Below, in pieces: positions 60,763 through 64,000 of a stretch of DNA of 64,000 nt. Positions within the stretch are counted from its first letter, which is position 1; each line of letters starts with the position of its first letter. The DNA is from [Clostridium] scindens (GTDB taxonomy: Bacteria > Bacillota > Clostridia > Lachnospirales > Lachnospiraceae). Both the position numbers and the translations under genes were made by a program. Below the pieces are notes generated by a model. That model was not told the origin of the DNA, did no database searches, and saw only the letters and a program-made list of their open reading frames with translations. Where the stretch lies: positions 3,080,001 to 3,144,000 of the forward strand of contig NZ_CP080442.1 in NCBI RefSeq assembly GCF_019597925.1, given 5' to 3'.

Positions 60763-63027
60763 CTATCCTTCTACATAGTTGACTCTGCTGACAAACTCTT
60801 CCTGCAGCTTGCGGTCCATTGCCACGAAATGAGCGGAGTAGCCGGTTACCTTCACCACGATATCCTGATACTTGGGATTTTCCGGATCATCCATTGCTTT
60901 TTTAAGTTCTTTTAAATCCACGATGTTTAAATTAATCTGAACTCCATGCTTCTGAAAGAATACCCTGGAAAAGTGATTGATAAATCTTGCCGTGTCTCCC
61001 AGTGTCTGGGTAACGATGGGGGTCAACTCGATCTGCAGGGATCCTCCCTGGAAATGCCTCAAGTCGATCTTGCAGAGGGAATTGGCGGTGGCGCTGATTC
61101 CATTCTGATTCCGACCTGGCATCGGATTCATGCCGTGCGCCAGGAATTCATCTTTATGCCGTCCGTCAGGCGTGGCTCCCATAAATGGCCCTGCGTATGT
61201 ATGTCCCATAAACTGGAATAGAGAGGGACGGAAGAAGAATCCTTTTATGTTTCTCTTGGATTCCAGCACCTCCCGGATATGCTCGCTTACCTTTACTGCC
61301 ATACGGTCCACATCATCCAGATCATTTCCGAATTTATCCACATTCAGGAACCGCTGGCGCATAACCTCCTGTCCTTCCCAATCCCGTTCCAGCGCGTCAA
61401 GAAGTTCCTCCATCGTGTACATCCGCTCCTCGAAGATCAATTTCTTCATAGCATAGATCGAATCAATGACGTTTGGCACGCCCAGGATATTGACAGAAGT
61501 ATAATTATTATTGACTGCCCCGATATCCGTAACGTCCTTGCCCTTTTCAATCGGTCCATGCATGCAGGTGGATGTGATCATCTCCGGCCACACTTTATGC
61601 TGCCACAGATATTGGGAATTTTTTAAAGCAACCAGGGCATCCGCGCTTACATGGACTTCCTTGTCATACTCTTCCCAGAATTCCTCGAATGTCGTAAGAT
61701 TCTTTTGGATGCAGTTCTTCATGGCTCGCTGCATGGGCTGGATCAGCACGATGCAGTTCACATCCTGATCCTGATATTCCTTTCCTACGGAGCAATACCA
61801 CTGGCATCCGCTGTAGCATACATTCCATGCGTCCTCCTCGCTGAATCCCGAATACAGCTCGCTCGCCCTTAATACATCATAGTTCACCAGCGTAGGCGTT
61901 CCCGCGCCATGCCTTGCGACTACTTCGCAGGCATACTGGAAATATGCCGGATCCATATCCTCATGCCACATTACGCCAAGATGATTATAGCCGCCCAGCA
62001 TATCATAGGCCTCCAAGGCGACCCAGCTTAACTCGTTGGTGGCGTCTTCGAGTTTCTCGTTCCTGCCCCCGAAGGAAAAGTAGCTGGCACCATACTTCAG
62101 ATACTGCTCGGCGATCAGTTCACGCGCCGTCTCTCTGGTCAGGGAGCCGTCCATAATTCCCTTCTCGTACAAGGCATACATGAACTGGTCAAACCGTCCG
62201 TATCCGTTGCCATGCCCATTCATTCTCTCTACCACGAAAAAGAAATTAATCCACTGGATTCCCTGTTCAAACGTCTGGGGCGGCCCCACCGCCAGGGCTT
62301 TGCAGTTATCGGCGATTCGCTCGTACAGAAGTTTCTGCTCCCGGTCTACTTCCGCCTTGCCGCGCTTTTTGGCCTCCTTAGCATAGCGGTCGATATACCG
62401 GATGATCGCGGAGACTACCAGATCGCTTGCTGCCAGATATTCCGCGCTCTTCTGATTCCCGTATGATTCAAACTTCGCGCGATTCTTCCTTATCTTCTCT
62501 AATATCCCGCTCCAGCCAAGCGTAATGCCGATTCCAAGATCCGGGCATGTGTGTGCCAGGCTGAATCCGCCAGCCCCTACCTTCCTGGCTTCAAATCCAA
62601 GTCTCTGGCATTCCTCCGGGTACTTATACAGTCTCGCCTCTTCTAACTGCCAGTTCATCTCTCCAACGATCAGTTCATCTGGATGGATGACCACTGGGCT
62701 GTGATCCAGGAAGTATGCATAGTCTACCGCCCAATTATACTCTGAATACTCGAACTTCCCTGTTTTGGAAGGCATCTGATCCGCATAAGGATAGGGCTTC
62801 CCAGTCTCCACCCGGCAATTATGATCCCCGAAGGATATCACCTGCTCCTTGGGCGGCGCCAGTTCTCCGGAGGCTGGGGCAAATGCCTCGCATTCCCCCG
62901 ACCAGTGATAGATCAGGAATTCCGGGTTCGGCGCCAGCAATTCTCTCTTTTTCCCCAAAGCCAGCTCGCGGTTGCGGGCAATCAAGTTCTTCATCCTCTG
63001 ATTTACTGCAAAGTTCTGTGCGCTCAT
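60763..63027 (-). CDS. Glycyl radical enzyme of unassigned specificity
   Basis: A 754-aa pyruvate formate-lyase-family enzyme. The glycyl loop VVKVTGYSAHF near the C-terminus puts the radical on Gly729. The thiyl Cys is most likely Cys408 in YSGCQWYCS. In the diol dehydratases, choline lyase and hydroxyproline dehydratase this Cys is followed by x-Glu (C-V-E). Here Gln-Trp follows, with a further Cys at 412, so I do not assign it to any of them. Length fits the smaller members. It is encoded with its activase and a medium-chain zinc dehydrogenase next to Amadori-sugar genes, so a polyol, sugar or amine substrate is plausible. Confidence 0.88.
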   Translation of the reverse strand: MSAQNFAVNQRMKNLIARNRELALGKKRELLAPNPEFLIYHWSGECEAFAPASGELAPPKEQVISFGDHNCRVETGKPYPYADQMPSKTGKFEYSEYNWAVDYAYFLDHSPVVIHPDELIVGEMNWQLEEARLYKYPEECQRLGFEARKVGAGGFSLAHTCPDLGIGITLGWSGILEKIRKNRAKFESYGNQKSAEYLAASDLVVSAIIRYIDRYAKEAKKRGKAEVDREQKLLYERIADNCKALAVGPPQTFEQGIQWINFFFVVERMNGHGNGYGRFDQFMYALYEKGIMDGSLTRETARELIAEQYLKYGASYFSFGGRNEKLEDATNELSWVALEAYDMLGGYNHLGVMWHEDMDPAYFQYACEVVARHGAGTPTLVNYDVLRASELYSGFSEEDAWNVCYSGCQWYCSVGKEYQDQDVNCIVLIQPMQRAMKNCIQKNLTTFEEFWEEYDKEVHVSADALVALKNSQYLWQHKVWPEMITSTCMHGPIEKGKDVTDIGAVNNNYTSVNILGVPNVIDSIYAMKKLIFEERMYTMEELLDALERDWEGQEVMRQRFLNVDKFGNDLDDVDRMAVKVSEHIREVLESKRNIKGFFFRPSLFQFMGHTYAGPFMGATPDGRHKDEFLAHGMNPMPGRNQNGISATANSLCKIDLRHFQGGSLQIELTPIVTQTLGDTARFINHFSRVFFQKHGVQINLNIVDLKELKKAMDDPENPKYQDIVVKVTGYSAHFVAMDRKLQEEFVSRVNYVEG

Positions 63028-63039
63028 CTTCGTTACCTC

Positions 63040-64000
63040 CTATGGGATAATGATACATTTTCCATTTCTTTGTTTCTGAGAAAATGCCTTGCCTATGTCT
63101 TTTAGTTCATAGCGATCGGATATCAGTTCCTTCAGCCGGATTTTCTTCTTTGCAATGAGATCGGCCGCCTTTCCGTGGGAATATGGATTTACATAAGATG
63201 CCCTTATGGTAAGTTCTTTAGAGAAAAGTTCAAAGGGCTTAACCGGAATCTCACAGTCCGGCTCCGTCAGGCCGAACAGGAGCACCATCCCTCCCTGGCC
63301 TGCCAGGCGGATCGCATCCAGCATCGTCTCCGGCCTGCCTACACACTCGATCGCCACATGGATCTTGCCTACATTAAGTTCCTTTAAGGCATCTTCCGGC
63401 GCCCCATCCAGAGGATTCACTACATAATCCGCCCCTAATTGAAGCGCCATCTTCCGCTTGCTTTCCATCGGTTCTGAGACGATGACCGTGCCTGCCCCGG
63501 CAAGCCTTGCCAGCTGGAGCATAATGCAGCCGATAGGGCCAGCGCCGATCACAAGCACCGTATCTCCCATCTTAATATCTGCCAGCCGGATTCCATGGAC
63601 GCAGCAGCCAACCGGCTCGCACATTGCCGCTTCCTCATAAGAGGTATCCTCCGGCAGGCAATATACCTGCTTTTCCAGTACCGTGCAATATTCCGCAAAG
63701 CCGCCGTCGTAATTCACTCCCGTAGCCTCATAATGCTCGCAGAAATGCGGCGTTCCATTCCTGCAGGGATCGCAGGCCTCGCACATCAGGCTTGGATCAA
63801 CGGTTACCATATCCCCTGGCTTTACTCTGGTAACCCCTTCGCCCACCTTGCAGACCTCTCCTGCAAATTCGTGCCCCAGAACCACCGGCGGCTGGCATTC
63901 TGTGGCACCTTTGGCACCCTCATAGATATGCATATCGGTCCCGCAGATTCCTGCTGCCTTCACATGGATCATGACTTCCTTGAAGCCTGGTTCCTTTACC
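63040..64000 (-). CDS. Zinc-dependent medium-chain dehydrogenase (sorbitol/threonine DH-like), N-terminus cut
   Basis: At least 320 residues; the frame is open to the window edge (VKEPGFKEVMIHVKAAGICG), so about 20-30 N-terminal residues are missing. The catalytic zinc ligands lie in GICGTDMHIYEG and VLGHEFAGEV. The structural zinc Cys are in CEACDPCRNGTPHFC. The Rossmann motif is VIGAGPIGCIMLQLA. It would oxidise a polyol or reduce a ketose or aldehyde with NAD(P). The stop lies 12 bp before the glycyl radical enzyme start, so it leads that operon and probably works on the same pathway. Confidence 0.92.
   Translation of the reverse strand, partial: VKEPGFKEVMIHVKAAGICGTDMHIYEGAKGATECQPPVVLGHEFAGEVCKVGEGVTRVKPGDMVTVDPSLMCEACDPCRNGTPHFCEHYEATGVNYDGGFAEYCTVLEKQVYCLPEDTSYEEAAMCEPVGCCVHGIRLADIKMGDTVLVIGAGPIGCIMLQLARLAGAGTVIVSEPMESKRKMALQLGADYVVNPLDGAPEDALKELNVGKIHVAIECVGRPETMLDAIRLAGQGGMVLLFGLTEPDCEIPVKPFELFSKELTIRASYVNPYSHGKAADLIAKKKIRLKELISDRYELKDIGKAFSQKQRNGKCIIIP

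Noticed and set aside
60763..63027. Choline trimethylamine-lyase, glycerol dehydratase or hydroxyproline dehydratase.
   Set aside because: The Glu two residues after the active Cys is missing, and the length and neighbours do not match those clusters.
1..64000. CRISPR arrays, IS elements, prophage or conjugative genes.
   Set aside because: No regularly spaced repeats, transposase with terminal repeats, integrase or phage structural genes were found; only an Rpn-type fragment hints at past mobility.

Overview
The window looks like a chromosomal piece of a low-to-mid GC anaerobic Firmicute, most likely a Lachnospiraceae (Clostridium cluster XIVa) gut bacterium. The grounds are strong AAGGAGG-type ribosome binding sites, sigma-A promoters of TTGnnn-N17/18-TATAAT form, many GHKL/LytTR two-component systems, FtsX-type peptide ABC transporters, a glycyl radical enzyme and a clostridial Cys-rich peptide maturation system. 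No phage, integrase, IS element, CRISPR array or rRNA was seen. The species is not determined.

Layout. 1-6.7 kb: a peptide-type ABC transporter (ATPase plus 807-aa permease) followed by an OmpR-type two-component pair, and next to it a GHKL/LytTR pair. 6.9-8.1 kb: a truncated DUF1989 gene and a six-gene tRNA operon (Glu-Thr-Met-Asp-Val-Leu). 8.2-12.4 kb: a membrane protein, an RpiR regulator, a dicarboxylate/amino-acid symporter and a class V aminotransferase. 12.6-19.8 kb: a LysR-linked catabolic block of two iron alcohol dehydrogenases, a flavin/Fe-S old-yellow-enzyme reductase and an MFS carrier. 20.0-20.4 kb: a scar made of two gene fragments. 20.4-21.9 kb: an ArsR repressor with three operators and a UPF0718 permease.

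21.9-41.1 kb is the most interesting part: a ribosomal peptide (RiPP) system under agr-type quorum sensing. It has a 63-aa five-Cys precursor (25088-25279), an acyl-carrier-like protein without the phosphopantetheine serine, a P-loop-bearing maturation protein, a radical SAM maturase (CcpM type), a cytoplasmic subtilisin-like protease, an ABC exporter, five FtsX permeases with one LolD-type ATPase, AgrB, a 50-aa AgrD (predicted signal core NSTCPFIH), an AgrC-like kinase, an AgrA-like LytTR regulator and a nuclease/helicase-like DUF2075 protein. Two nearly identical 81-bp promoter blocks (69/81 identical), one before agrD and one before the maturase operon, tie signalling to peptide maturation.

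41.2-64.0 kb is carbohydrate and Amadori-product metabolism. It starts with an AraC/sensor regulator, a sugar ABC transporter without its own ATPase and a DUF4091 protein. A fructoselysine-type (frl) operon follows: PfkB kinase, ABC transporter, FrlC-like epimerase, SIS-domain deglycase and DUF624 protein. Then come two paralogous GntR regulators, a second SIS deglycase whose natural start codon has become ATA, and a frameshifted MFS carrier. The window ends with a glycyl radical enzyme with an unusual active-site context, its activase and a zinc dehydrogenase that runs off the end.
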